Part shown: positions 1 through 6,030 of the stretch, piece by piece
Layout: every line of letters begins with the position of its first letter
Position numbering within the stretch: position 1 is the stretch's first letter
Assembly: GCA_002509745.1 (NCBI GenBank)
Contig: DAWK01000162.1
Span: forward strand, 1 to 6,045
Reading direction: 5' to 3'
DNA length: 6,045 nt
Source of the DNA: Methanobacteriaceae archaeon UBA349
Lineage (GTDB): Archaea; Methanobacteriota; Methanobacteria; Methanobacteriales; Methanobacteriaceae
Translations under genes and position numbers: made by a program
Notes under the pieces: generated by a model
Database searches by the model: none
What the model saw: only the letters and a program-made list of their open reading frames with translations
Told to the model about the DNA's origin: nothing

Positions 1-33
1 TTATTATCATTATTATTATTATTATTATTATTA
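1..33. repeat. TTA trinucleotide microsatellite
   Basis: The pattern is two TTA units, one TCA, then eight perfect TTA units, ending two bases before the stop codon of the epimerase gene. It may continue past the left edge of the window. Read in the direction of the epimerase gene it is a series of TAA (and one TGA) triplets just after the TAG stop, but in a different frame from the gene. It is noncoding as far as can be seen. A slippage-prone repeat is the simplest reading. Confidence 0.9.
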
Positions 34-35
34 GG

Positions 36-968
36 CTATTTCTTTGATTTTTTAAACCATTCAATAGTTTCTCTTAACTGTTTTTCAAAGTCTTTTTTTA
101 CTTTAAAGTCAATATTTTCCAGGCCACTAACTTCAGCCATGGAATGCTTTATATCTCCAGAACGTTCTTCAAGATATTTTGGTTCTAAAGGAGATCCTAA
201 AATATTTTTAATCATAGTAAACAATTCATTCACACTTAAAGCAGTCCCACCTGCTAAATTAAGAACTCCACTGAATTTTGACTCACAGGCCTTGATATTA
301 GCATCAACCACATCATTAACAAAAATGAAGTCTCTGCTTTGTTTTCCGTCTCCATAAATTATGGGTGAATTACCATTTAATAATGAATCAATGAACTTAG
401 GAATTACTGCAGCATATTGTGAATCTGGGGCTTGACGAGGCCCAAAAACATTAAAATATCTAAAAGAAACAGTTTCTAACCCATAAACTTCTGAAAATAC
501 TTTACAGTATTGTTCGGCAGATGTTTTAGAAACGGCATATGGTGATAGTGGATTTACTGGCTCATTTTCTTTAAGGGGCATGTTAGTATTGTCCCCATAA
601 ACCGCTGAACTTGAGGCATTTACTAATTTCTTTACACCAGCATCTCGAGCAGCAACTAGTATTTTTAGGGTTCCAGTGGCATTTATTCTGTGTGATTCTT
701 CAGGAAAATCCACACTCAGAGGAACACTAGCCATGGCGGCCTCATGGAAGATGTAATCTTTGTCCTGGAAGATTTCTTTTAAGTCTAAATCATTAATTCC
801 CCCAATTATTATCTCCAGATTTTCATGTTGGGGGTAGGCTAGATTAGTGATATTTCCCGATGATTTATCATCAATAATAGTAACTTGGTTATTTTCAACT
901 AATTTATCAACTAAATGGCTTCCGATAAATCCTAAACCACCGGTCACAACTATATTTTTATTTTGCAT
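36..968 (-). CDS. NAD-dependent sugar-nucleotide 4-epimerase (extended SDR, UDP-Glc/GlcNAc epimerase-like)
   Basis: This 310-residue cytoplasmic protein is a full-length extended short-chain dehydrogenase/reductase. The Rossmann glycine motif GxxGxxG is at residues 10-16 (TGGLGFIG), with acidic residues D33-D34 at the end of beta-2 for the NAD ribose. The catalytic Ser cluster is at S119-S121 (NASSSAVYG) and the YxxxK pair is Y144/K148 (SPYAVSK). The stretch RYFNVFGPRQ (170-179) followed by YAAVIPKFI, and GDGKQSRDFIFV (207-218), resembles UDP-GlcNAc 4-epimerases of the WbpP type. The family interconverts C4 epimers of UDP-sugars through a 4-keto intermediate, supplying precursors for surface glycans. 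Residue S276 (in GDIKHSMAEV) aligns by eye with the WbpP serine that leaves room for an N-acetyl group, so UDP-GlcNAc/GalNAc is possible; UDP-Glc/Gal, or a dehydratase role, is not excluded. The start ATG has a weak GGGAAG motif eight bases upstream and directly precedes the Rossmann strand. The family call is secure; the substrate is inference. Confidence 0.93.
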   Translation of the reverse strand: MQNKNIVVTGGLGFIGSHLVDKLVENNQVTIIDDKSSGNITNLAYPQHENLEIIIGGINDLDLKEIFQDKDYIFHEAAMASVPLSVDFPEESHRINATGTLKILVAARDAGVKKLVNASSSAVYGDNTNMPLKENEPVNPLSPYAVSKTSAEQYCKVFSEVYGLETVSFRYFNVFGPRQAPDSQYAAVIPKFIDSLLNGNSPIIYGDGKQSRDFIFVNDVVDANIKACESKFSGVLNLAGGTALSVNELFTMIKNILGSPLEPKYLEERSGDIKHSMAEVSGLENIDFKVKKDFEKQLRETIEWFKKSKK

Positions 969-976
969 GAATCATA

Positions 977-982
977 CTTCCC
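977..982 (-). promoter_or_regulatory. Weak ribosome binding site of the epimerase gene
   Basis: GGGAAG on the minus strand lies eight bases before the ATG at 968. It is an imperfect match to the anti-Shine-Dalgarno sequence but is the only purine-rich element near the start, and it supports this ATG. Confidence 0.45.
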
Positions 983-1005
983 TATAATAGTTTTTATCAA
1001 GATTT

Positions 1006-1015
1006 TATTTATAAA
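1006..1015 (-). promoter_or_regulatory. Candidate TATA box of the epimerase gene (proximal)
   Basis: The minus strand reads TTTATAAATA, preceded by an A-rich stretch (AAACCAT) in the BRE position. Archaeal initiation about 25 bases downstream would fall near 985-988, giving a short leader that just contains the weak GGGAAG ribosome site. In such AT-rich DNA TATA-like strings occur by chance. A second candidate lies at 1156-1163. Confidence 0.4.
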
Positions 1016-1121
1016 ATGGTTTAAAATTTTCTTTAAGTATATTTTATTCCTATTCGATTTTATGGTCAACCTATATTTTATTTAATTAAAGTTGAGGGTA
1101 ATTTTAATAAAGTTAATTAAA

Positions 1122-1137
1122 ATCTTTTTTAAAAGAT
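1122..1137. repeat. Perfect dyad ATCTTTT-tt-AAAAGAT
   Basis: Seven-base arms are separated by two bases. A related imperfect dyad (AATCTTTTTTAAGAGATT) lies at 1166-1183, offset by about 45 bp, and a TATA-like box sits between them. They may be operator half-sites or a weak transcription-termination structure; in roughly 80% AT sequence chance is a real alternative. Confidence 0.5.
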
Positions 1138-1155
1138 ATTCACATGGTCAATTTT

Positions 1156-1163
1156 TATATAAA
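1156..1163 (-). promoter_or_regulatory. Alternative TATA-like box (TTTATATA)
   Basis: The minus strand reads TTTATATA, the best match to the archaeal TATA consensus in this spacer. Expected initiation near 1130-1135 would give the epimerase transcript a leader of about 165 bases. It is flanked by two related dyads. The proximal box at 1006-1015 fits the leader length better, so this is a secondary candidate. Confidence 0.3.
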
Positions 1164-1266
1164 TTAATCTTTTTTAAGAGATTTATATTATATAGTATTA
1201 TTGATGTGATTATTCTGTTTTAATAGTTAAACTTTCAACATCATAAATTTAAATTAGATATTTGGA

Positions 1267-4200
1267 TTAGACTACATTAACCCATAGATGTAAGGATCTA
1301 TAAGCATTTTTATCATCAGGTAACTTGTATAAAATTAATTCCAATTTTTGATTAGTTCCAGATGCATCTGGTGTGAAAATTATGTCCTTTTCCCATTTCT
1401 GATTATTTTTCAGACTTATATTTTCAGTGCTTATGATTTTCCCCTGTAACTTGACCAACACTTTATAATTTACCGTAGAATATTCGTGATTCACTACACC
1501 TACAAATAATTTTCCAGATTGCCCTAAGGTGAGATTAGTCGGATAGTCACTGGCCTTTCCATTAGGCCCTAAAATATAAAATTCTGTAAATTTTTCCCCT
1601 TCTTTAGGTTTAACGATTATATATGCGGTAGTAGCAATGGCCAGTACTAAAGAAAGTATCAATATTATAGAAAGAATTTTATCAAGTCGGGATTCACTAT
1701 TAAATGACTGTTTCAAGGAAGATAGGGAGTTAGTAATTTCTGGATTAAATCTATTTTCGCTAGAAACTTTTTTTCTTCTAATGTAAGATATTAAAACCAT
1801 TATAATAGTAAATATGGTTAAAGAAATTACTATTGGTGATAATTTTATTCCAAATGGAGTATAATTAAGTGCTAGTCCTATCAATGGAGATATGGCCAGG
1901 CTCATTCCAAAACTAAGGGCCAATCTTGCAATATTATCCAGATCCTGTTTTTTAGGGAATAATGCCGCAATTAATGTATATCCTGGAATGAATAAAACGA
2001 ATAAGAGCCCTAATATAGAATTCAATGGAGTTTTACTTATTATGGGAACATAGATGCTTATAATAGTTAAAAATGTGATGGTTAAAACAATTAGAAGATC
2101 TAGGGGTATAAACCTCTTTTTATTATCTTGATTGCTGGGGTCTGGCTTTTTAATTTCTTTATTCTCTTTTTTATCATCAAAAATATCTGATGCTGAAAAT
2201 GATTTGGCCAGATCTTCTTCTAAGTAATTTTTTCGAGCTGGTTTTTTAACAGGTATTGATTCAGGTTTTTTAATAACTGCTGGGTCAGGTTTTTTAAGGG
2301 TAAATAATGGATCTTCTTTAACTTCTTTTTTTGCCAGAGCAATATCTTCTTTGAGAATTTCTATACCCTTCTCTTTTTTAATATTCTCTGACTTTTCTTT
2401 AGAATATTCTTTTAGATCATTTAATGCTTTTTCATCCTTATTTTTATCTAATCCTGCTTTATTTTCTTCCATTTCTTTATCTGTTTCAGAGTCCTTTTTA
2501 GAAAGGTCATACATGGATATGTCGGTTGGAACTGTTTTTTTATTAGACTTCCAAAATGCAATTAATATACATATAATGGATATACTGGATAAAATTCCCA
2601 CATACAAACTTTGATTCAGGCCTGTTTGGTTAGATAAATGGCCTATGTACAGCATTCCAAATAAAATCAGGATATCCAAAGATAAACTAATAACTATGCT
2701 GATAGCTCCTGCAAATATAATTCCCGAGAACTTTTCAGGTATAAATAACTCTTTTATAGCATATCCTGGCAAATAGAGAAGAAGTGGCGCTATAAATATT
2801 AACTTAACAATTTCTCCTAAGGCAATTCCTAAATTTGAAGATAAAAATGAAGATACTGGTTGAATTGTAAAAATAATACCAATTATGCTAAAAATTAAAA
2901 CAATAATTAATTTCAATGTAGATGAACTTCTAAATAACTTGGAAATAGGTTTTGAAGTCTTTTTAGCATCTGATTTCTTATCTTTTTCGAGTTCATCATA
3001 TACGTGGGATGATTTGCTTTTTTCCCGGCCATCTTTTTTCATATCCTTTTTACGGGACATAACCCTTTTTCTAGCATCTGAGGGACTTAAAGATGTCTTT
3101 ATTTCATCCGTTGTTTTAATATCTTTACTTGGATTATCATTTAATACCGGGGTAATTTTTTCTTTTCCTAAATCACTTAGTTTTAAATTTTGCTTATCAT
3201 CATTTAGTTTACTATTAATTCTATTTTGCAGGGGTTTTTCATGGGTATTTTCCAGGGAATACTTTTTGAAAACCATTTCATCATTTTTTAAATTAGTTTC
3301 GGATAATGATTCTTTTTGGGATATAGTTAAAACATTAAATTCACTTTTTTCTGAAATTAATTTACTTTTATCATATCTAAAACTTTTTTTTACTTTTTTA
3401 TGATTTCTAGTCGTTCTTAAGTATCCTAAAATTCCCATGGCTAAGGAAATAACCAGAATAACTGCTAAGAAATATGCTGATGGTGGGTGGATTTTGAGGA
3501 AGGTTAATAAAGCACACAGACTTAAAACAATACCCATACTCAATAAAACACTGTAAATGATCTTTTTTAACAATTTCTGGTCCGAAAATTTAATAAATAG
3601 TCCAGATAGCACGGAATATCCAAATATAAAGAAAAGAAGTAGTATTATAAATACCATTTTAATGGAACTTGAAGTTTGAGGTAAAAATATTAAAATTCCA
3701 CATATCACAGTTAAAATAAGAACCAGAATTATATCATTAATGGATTTTTTAACTTTTATTACCTCGATTTTTTCTTTTGATTTATCAACTTTGGAATCTT
3801 CCTGAGATTTTAATGACCATCTATTTTTTGATTTACCAGTTTTAATATTATTTTTTGATTCTGATGGGGTAGGTTTACTTTTATCAATATATTTTTTACC
3901 ATAACCGGGAGGTCTAGGCATTTCTGATGATTTTGAGGAATATTTGGGGGTGGGTGCTGTTTTGGTGTCTGATGATTTTGAGGAATATTTGGGGGTGGGT
4001 GCTGTTTTGGTGTCTGATGATTTTGAGGAATATTTGGAAGTTGTAACTGTTTCAGTGGTATTGATTTTTTTATTTATTTTCATTAATTTTTCTTTTTCAG
4101 CTTTAGCAGCAGCTTTAGCAGTATTTAAATTCTTATATTCGTCTTCATGGATATTGGCCTTATTTTTATCCTTTCTTTTGATTGACAAATTAGAAATAGA

Positions 4201-4572
4201 TTTCTTTGACCTTAAAAATCTAATAGTTCTAATTATAAATAATATTAATAAAATTGGGATTATGGCAAGTTCATAGTATATAGTAGTCTCATGATATGGT
4301 GTATAATTCAATAAAATACTCCAAAAACCGATTAAAAAGATTCCTAAAATAGGAGATAATAATAATCTTGACAAAAAATCAATATCATTTTTTTTTGGAA
4401 AAAATATGATGCTTAATCCATAACCCGTGGCCATAACTAAAATTATTCCTGCAATTATTTCTAAATTAATGTGCCAGTTTAGAATAAATAGACTAATAGC
4501 AGCAGCAATCAGAACTATTATGTCGCTTTTAATAGATAATACTTGATTTTTATTTATTTCCTTCGTTTCCAT
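1267..4572 (-). CDS. Multi-module DUF1616 family membrane protein
   Basis: This 1101-residue polytopic membrane protein has no assigned function. Module 1 (about 17-120), module 2 (278-388), module 3 (551-676) and module 4 (822-932) each look like four transmembrane helices. A short linker is followed by one more helix (966-986) and a beta-rich C-terminal domain (990-1101). Modules 1 and 4 share the signature GYxL....FPKKxDxD..RL.LS and then LNYTP. Modules 2 and 3 are diverged but keep a Gly-Tyr at the equivalent place (G318-Y319, G603-Y604; compare G50-Y51 and G864-Y865). Module 4 plus the C-terminal domain (FYILGPNGKASDYP, N-L-T-L-G-Q-S-G) is a typical complete DUF1616 protein. The linkers (121-277, 389-550, 677-821) are rich in Lys, Ser, Asp and Glu. 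Lys/Arg clusters after each fourth helix place them in the cytoplasm, leaving the last domain outside. A GAGAGG ribosome site six bases before the ATG supports the start. DUF1616 assignment is from memory of the family; a cell-envelope role is inference. Confidence 0.85.
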   Translation of the reverse strand: METKEINKNQVLSIKSDIIVLIAAAISLFILNWHINLEIIAGIILVMATGYGLSIIFFPKKNDIDFLSRLLLSPILGIFLIGFWSILLNYTPYHETTIYYELAIIPILLILFIIRTIRFLRSKKSISNLSIKRKDKNKANIHEDEYKNLNTAKAAAKAEKEKLMKINKKINTTETVTTSKYSSKSSDTKTAPTPKYSSKSSDTKTAPTPKYSSKSSEMPRPPGYGKKYIDKSKPTPSESKNNIKTGKSKNRWSLKSQEDSKVDKSKEKIEVIKVKKSINDIILVLILTVICGILIFLPQTSSSIKMVFIILLLFFIFGYSVLSGLFIKFSDQKLLKKIIYSVLLSMGIVLSLCALLTFLKIHPPSAYFLAVILVISLAMGILGYLRTTRNHKKVKKSFRYDKSKLISEKSEFNVLTISQKESLSETNLKNDEMVFKKYSLENTHEKPLQNRINSKLNDDKQNLKLSDLGKEKITPVLNDNPSKDIKTTDEIKTSLSPSDARKRVMSRKKDMKKDGREKSKSSHVYDELEKDKKSDAKKTSKPISKLFRSSSTLKLIIVLIFSIIGIIFTIQPVSSFLSSNLGIALGEIVKLIFIAPLLLYLPGYAIKELFIPEKFSGIIFAGAISIVISLSLDILILFGMLYIGHLSNQTGLNQSLYVGILSSISIICILIAFWKSNKKTVPTDISMYDLSKKDSETDKEMEENKAGLDKNKDEKALNDLKEYSKEKSENIKKEKGIEILKEDIALAKKEVKEDPLFTLKKPDPAVIKKPESIPVKKPARKNYLEEDLAKSFSASDIFDDKKENKEIKKPDPSNQDNKKRFIPLDLLIVLTITFLTIISIYVPIISKTPLNSILGLLFVLFIPGYTLIAALFPKKQDLDNIARLALSFGMSLAISPLIGLALNYTPFGIKLSPIVISLTIFTIIMVLISYIRRKKVSSENRFNPEITNSLSSLKQSFNSESRLDKILSIILILSLVLAIATTAYIIVKPKEGEKFTEFYILGPNGKASDYPTNLTLGQSGKLFVGVVNHEYSTVNYKVLVKLQGKIISTENISLKNNQKWEKDIIFTPDASGTNQKLELILYKLPDDKNAYRSLHLWVNVV
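2144..2297 (-). repeat. 24-bp periodic KKP-coding repeats in linker C
   Basis: The plus strand carries the decamer GGTTTTTTAA at 2240-2249, 2264-2273 and 2288-2297, exactly 24 bp apart, and a variant (GGCTTTTTAA) at 2144-2153, four periods further on. They encode Lys-Lys-Pro at residues 760, 768, 776 and 808. The pattern suggests growth of a Pro/Lys-rich spacer by short tandem duplication, later diverged. Confidence 0.65.
3923..4037 (-). repeat. 45-bp in-frame tandem repeat (about 2.6 copies)
   Basis: Copies 3923-3967 and 3968-4012 are identical over all 45 bases by eye, and a third partial copy covers 4013-4037 before diverging. The repeat encodes a 15-residue unit of the form KYSSKSSDTKTAPTP in the first cytoplasmic linker (residues about 179-217). 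Identity at the DNA level, not just the protein level, points to recent duplication or ongoing homogenisation. It is in frame, so copy changes would alter linker length without breaking the gene. Confidence 0.95.
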
Positions 4573-4578
4573 CCAATT

Positions 4579-4584
4579 CCTCTC
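4579..4584 (-). promoter_or_regulatory. Ribosome binding site of the DUF1616 gene
   Basis: GAGAGG on the minus strand with a six-base spacer (AATTGG) to the ATG at 4572. This fixes the start and fits the short leader predicted from the TATA box at 4615-4622. Confidence 0.7.
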
Positions 4585-4614
4585 ATTCTAAATATTTATT
4601 AAAAGCTATTAATT

Positions 4615-4622
4615 AATATAAA
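4615..4622 (-). promoter_or_regulatory. TATA box of the DUF1616 gene
   Basis: The minus strand reads TTTATATT. Initiation about 25 bases downstream would fall near 4590-4595, giving a leader of about 20 bases that contains the GAGAGG ribosome site. The position where a BRE would normally lie is occupied by the palindrome at 4623-4639. Confidence 0.6.
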
Positions 4623-4639
4623 ATCTAAATGATTTAGAT
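4623..4639. promoter_or_regulatory. Operator-like palindrome ATCTAAAT-N-ATTTAGAT
   Basis: This is a perfect 8-1-8 inverted repeat directly abutting the TATA box of the DUF1616 gene on its upstream side, so a bound protein would block the BRE/TFB contact. A third half-site with one mismatch (TTCTAAAT, 4586-4593) lies at the predicted transcription start. This arrangement is what one expects of a repressor site, but no regulator gene is in the window. Confidence 0.5.
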
Positions 4640-5142
4640 AATAATAAATTTCTTACATAATATTGAATTATATATTATATAGATTGTTATTAGATTGCAT
4701 GATAATTGAATTACTAGAGGTATAATAATTTTTATAAAGTTTAATTTATTTTTATATTCCCTGTATTGGATTTTATGTTCATTTATAATGAATATTTTTC
4801 ACAATAAATTTTTTAAATAGCAATTGTTATATTTCAAATGATTTAACATTTTTAATTCATTTTATTTTAATTATATTCGCTTATTTTGTCAATAGTTTTC
4901 TTTTTATCTTTTAAATTATTACCATATTTCTTAAAAACACGTTTTTTCAATTAGATAATATTTAACGCTGTTATATTATTTTTAAATCTTTAATTTTAGC
5001 GATATATGCATTTAATAAGATAAGAACTGTAGAAATCCTAAATAATCTATATTTTATTTAATTTTAGAACTAATTAACGTAAATTAGAATTCCATAGAAG
5101 TTTTTATTATTTATGCTAATTTTTAATAGATAAAAGCCAAGT

Positions 5143-5157
5143 AAAAACATTTATATA
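5143..5157 (+). promoter_or_regulatory. BRE and TATA box of the eha operon
   Basis: A-rich BRE-like sequence AAAAACA (5143-5149) is followed by a consensus archaeal TATA box TTTATATA (5150-5157). Initiation 22-27 bases from the box centre falls at about 5176-5181, essentially at the first ATG of ehaA. This is the strongest promoter match in the window and probably drives the whole operon. Confidence 0.75.
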
Positions 5158-5180
5158 TTCTGGAGTAATATCCATTTAAC

Positions 5181-5498
5181 ATGATTATTCATGCTAATGA
5201 AATGTACACATTAATCAGCTACTTGCTGGTAGTGGGTTCGGCCATAGGAATAGGTCTATTAATAAAATTACCTTTACTTCCTGAAAGGCCAATGCGGCAG
5301 TCATGGACGGTTAGTGCCGTGTTTCCTACTGCGGTCATTGCTTTAGGTTTACTGGCCATCTTTTTCCAACTGGGAATAAGAGGTTTCTATCAGGGTATGG
5401 ATCTTGCTATATTAATTGGTATTTTAACCGCATTTTTTGCTAAATATCTCTTTGAAGATGCTTTCCCTAGACCCAAATCGGAGGAATCAAATGAATGA
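5181..5498 (+). CDS. ehaA: Energy-converting hydrogenase A subunit A
   Basis: This 105-residue integral membrane protein is the first gene of the eha operon. Eha is a membrane-bound multisubunit [NiFe] hydrogenase of methanogens that uses an ion gradient to drive ferredoxin reduction with H2, replenishing the first step of methanogenesis. Three transmembrane helices are visible at about residues 9-29, 44-65 and 73-91, with the conserved-looking loop [13 protein letters not shown] (30-42) between the first two and a charged C-terminus. It carries no metal-binding motif, as expected of a small membrane subunit whose individual role is not known. Start choice: the TATA box places initiation at or just before this ATG, implying a leaderless or near-leaderless message. 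The alternative ATG at 5202 would remove seven residues and has no ribosome site. The gene overlaps ehaB by eight bases. Identification is from recalled family sequence plus the match of the next gene. Confidence 0.85.
   Translation: MIIHANEMYTLISYLLVVGSAIGIGLLIKLPLLPERPMRQSWTVSAVFPTAVIALGLLAIFFQLGIRGFYQGMDLAILIGILTAFFAKYLFEDAFPRPKSEESNE
5480..5485 (+). promoter_or_regulatory. Strong ribosome binding site of ehaB
   Basis: GGAGGA lies inside the end of ehaA, five bases before the ATG at 5491. It decides the ehaB start: an in-frame ATG at 5437 exists but would overlap ehaA by 62 bases and lacks such a site. Confidence 0.85.
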
Positions 5499-5994
5499 AT
5501 TACTGGGAGTTGCATTAGCAGCTATTATTACCTGGCTTAACTTTGTTTTAATTGATACCTGGATGGGCCTTCCTGAAGCTCCTGGAGTTAAAGGGGCCGA
5601 TGTTATTGGTCGAGATGTGAAAAAAAGAGGAGGCGATCTAGCTGGTGGATTTTTTCAGGGAAACATTGTTTGTTCTCCTGATGCTTCTGCAGGTACGCTC
5701 TTAGGTGCGGTGGGATGTTATTTAATTGGAATCCCTGAAGGTGGATTCATTGCTGCATTACTGGTTTTCATTGGAAATCGGCTTTGTGCTGATCCCGGAT
5801 ATGCCGGTACCACTGGTGCCTTAACTATTACCGTTATTATTGCTGCCTGTTCAGTAATTGGTTTAACCCCAGCTATGTTTATTGTGGGAATGATTATTGC
5901 TATCACTACTATTCAAGGTATCCATCATCCTCTTGCATCCAGATTACTAGGTGCCATTGCTAAAAAAATGGGTAGGCATACTAAATTAACCTAA
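5491..5994 (+). CDS. ehaB: Energy-converting hydrogenase A subunit B
   Basis: This 167-residue hydrophobic membrane subunit of the Eha hydrogenase starts at the ATG preceded by GGAGGA; the reading frame is open for 18 further codons upstream, but these lie in the ehaA coding region. An N-terminal helix (about 4-22) is followed by a loop with charged residues ([19 protein letters not shown], 35-53) and a Gly/Ala-rich core with probable helices near 66-80, 84-98, 107-124 and 126-142. The segment [20 protein letters not shown] (57-76) and [15 protein letters not shown] (96-110) look strongly conserved; cysteines are C61, C76, C99 and C120, but they do not form a recognisable Fe-S motif. Its start codon overlaps the ehaA stop (ATGAATGA), suggesting translational coupling. 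Its role within the complex is not established; it is not one of the catalytic or Fe-S subunits. Codon composition is clearly more GC-rich than the minus-strand neighbours. Confidence 0.88.
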   Translation: MNELLGVALAAIITWLNFVLIDTWMGLPEAPGVKGADVIGRDVKKRGGDLAGGFFQGNIVCSPDASAGTLLGAVGCYLIGIPEGGFIAALLVFIGNRLCADPGYAGTTGALTITVIIAACSVIGLTPAMFIVGMIIAITTIQGIHHPLASRLLGAIAKKMGRHTKLT

Positions 5995-6030
5995 AAAAAT
6001 AAAATTTTACCCATAACTCATTAATACAAA

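Larger units (their letters stand above)
969..1266. other. AT-rich spacer between epimerase and DUF1616 genes
   Basis: This 298-bp stretch has no coding potential that I can see: stops are frequent in all frames and there is no GC-rich island suggesting a structured RNA. It holds the candidate epimerase promoter at 1006-1015, a second TATA-like box at 1156-1163 and two related dyads (1122-1137 and 1166-1183). The octamer ATGGTCAA occurs twice on the plus strand (1062-1069 and 1144-1151). I do not see an obvious oligo-T terminator directly after the DUF1616 stop on the minus strand. Confidence 0.7.
4573..5180. other. Very AT-rich divergent intergenic region
   Basis: This 608-bp stretch between the divergent DUF1616 and ehaA genes has about 17% G+C by hand count over 4681-5100, against about 45% in a sample of ehaB. 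Its ends carry the two promoters described separately. The middle (about 4640-5140) shows no usable reading frame, no tRNA-like or GC-rich structured segment and no long repeat. It contains small inverted repeats: TTCATT-tat-AATGAA at 4778-4792 and CTAATT-(6)-AATTAG at 5070-5087. These could be protein sites or chance. Confidence 0.75.

Noticed and set aside
139..357. Plus-strand open frame of 72 codons inside the epimerase gene
   Set aside because: It lies wholly antisense to a well-supported SDR gene, shows no recognisable family and has no ribosome site.
3923..4037. Short-period direct repeats considered as a CRISPR-like array
   Set aside because: The copies are directly adjacent with no unique spacers and are in frame within a coding sequence.
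2351..4276. Three plus-strand open frames (2351-2614, 2885-3403, 3944-4276) antisense to the DUF1616 gene
   Set aside because: Their Ser/Phe/Leu-rich translations are the mirror of Lys/Asp/Glu-rich linker codons, and the 3944-4276 one simply repeats the antisense of the 45-bp repeat. The minus-strand frame has clear membrane modules and a ribosome site.
4778..4792. Inverted repeat TTCATT-tat-AATGAA as a regulatory site
   Set aside because: Short arms in very AT-rich DNA, about 200 bp from DUF1616 and about 390 bp from ehaA, with no promoter element beside it; chance is the better explanation.
5437..5490. Upstream in-frame ATG that would extend EhaB by 18 residues
   Set aside because: The extension lies in the ehaA coding region and is not hydrophobic-subunit-like; the ATG at 5491 has a strong GGAGGA and gives a compact eight-base overlap.
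5718..5906. Minus-strand open frame of 62 codons inside ehaB
   Set aside because: It is antisense to a conserved hydrogenase subunit and has no start signal or family resemblance.
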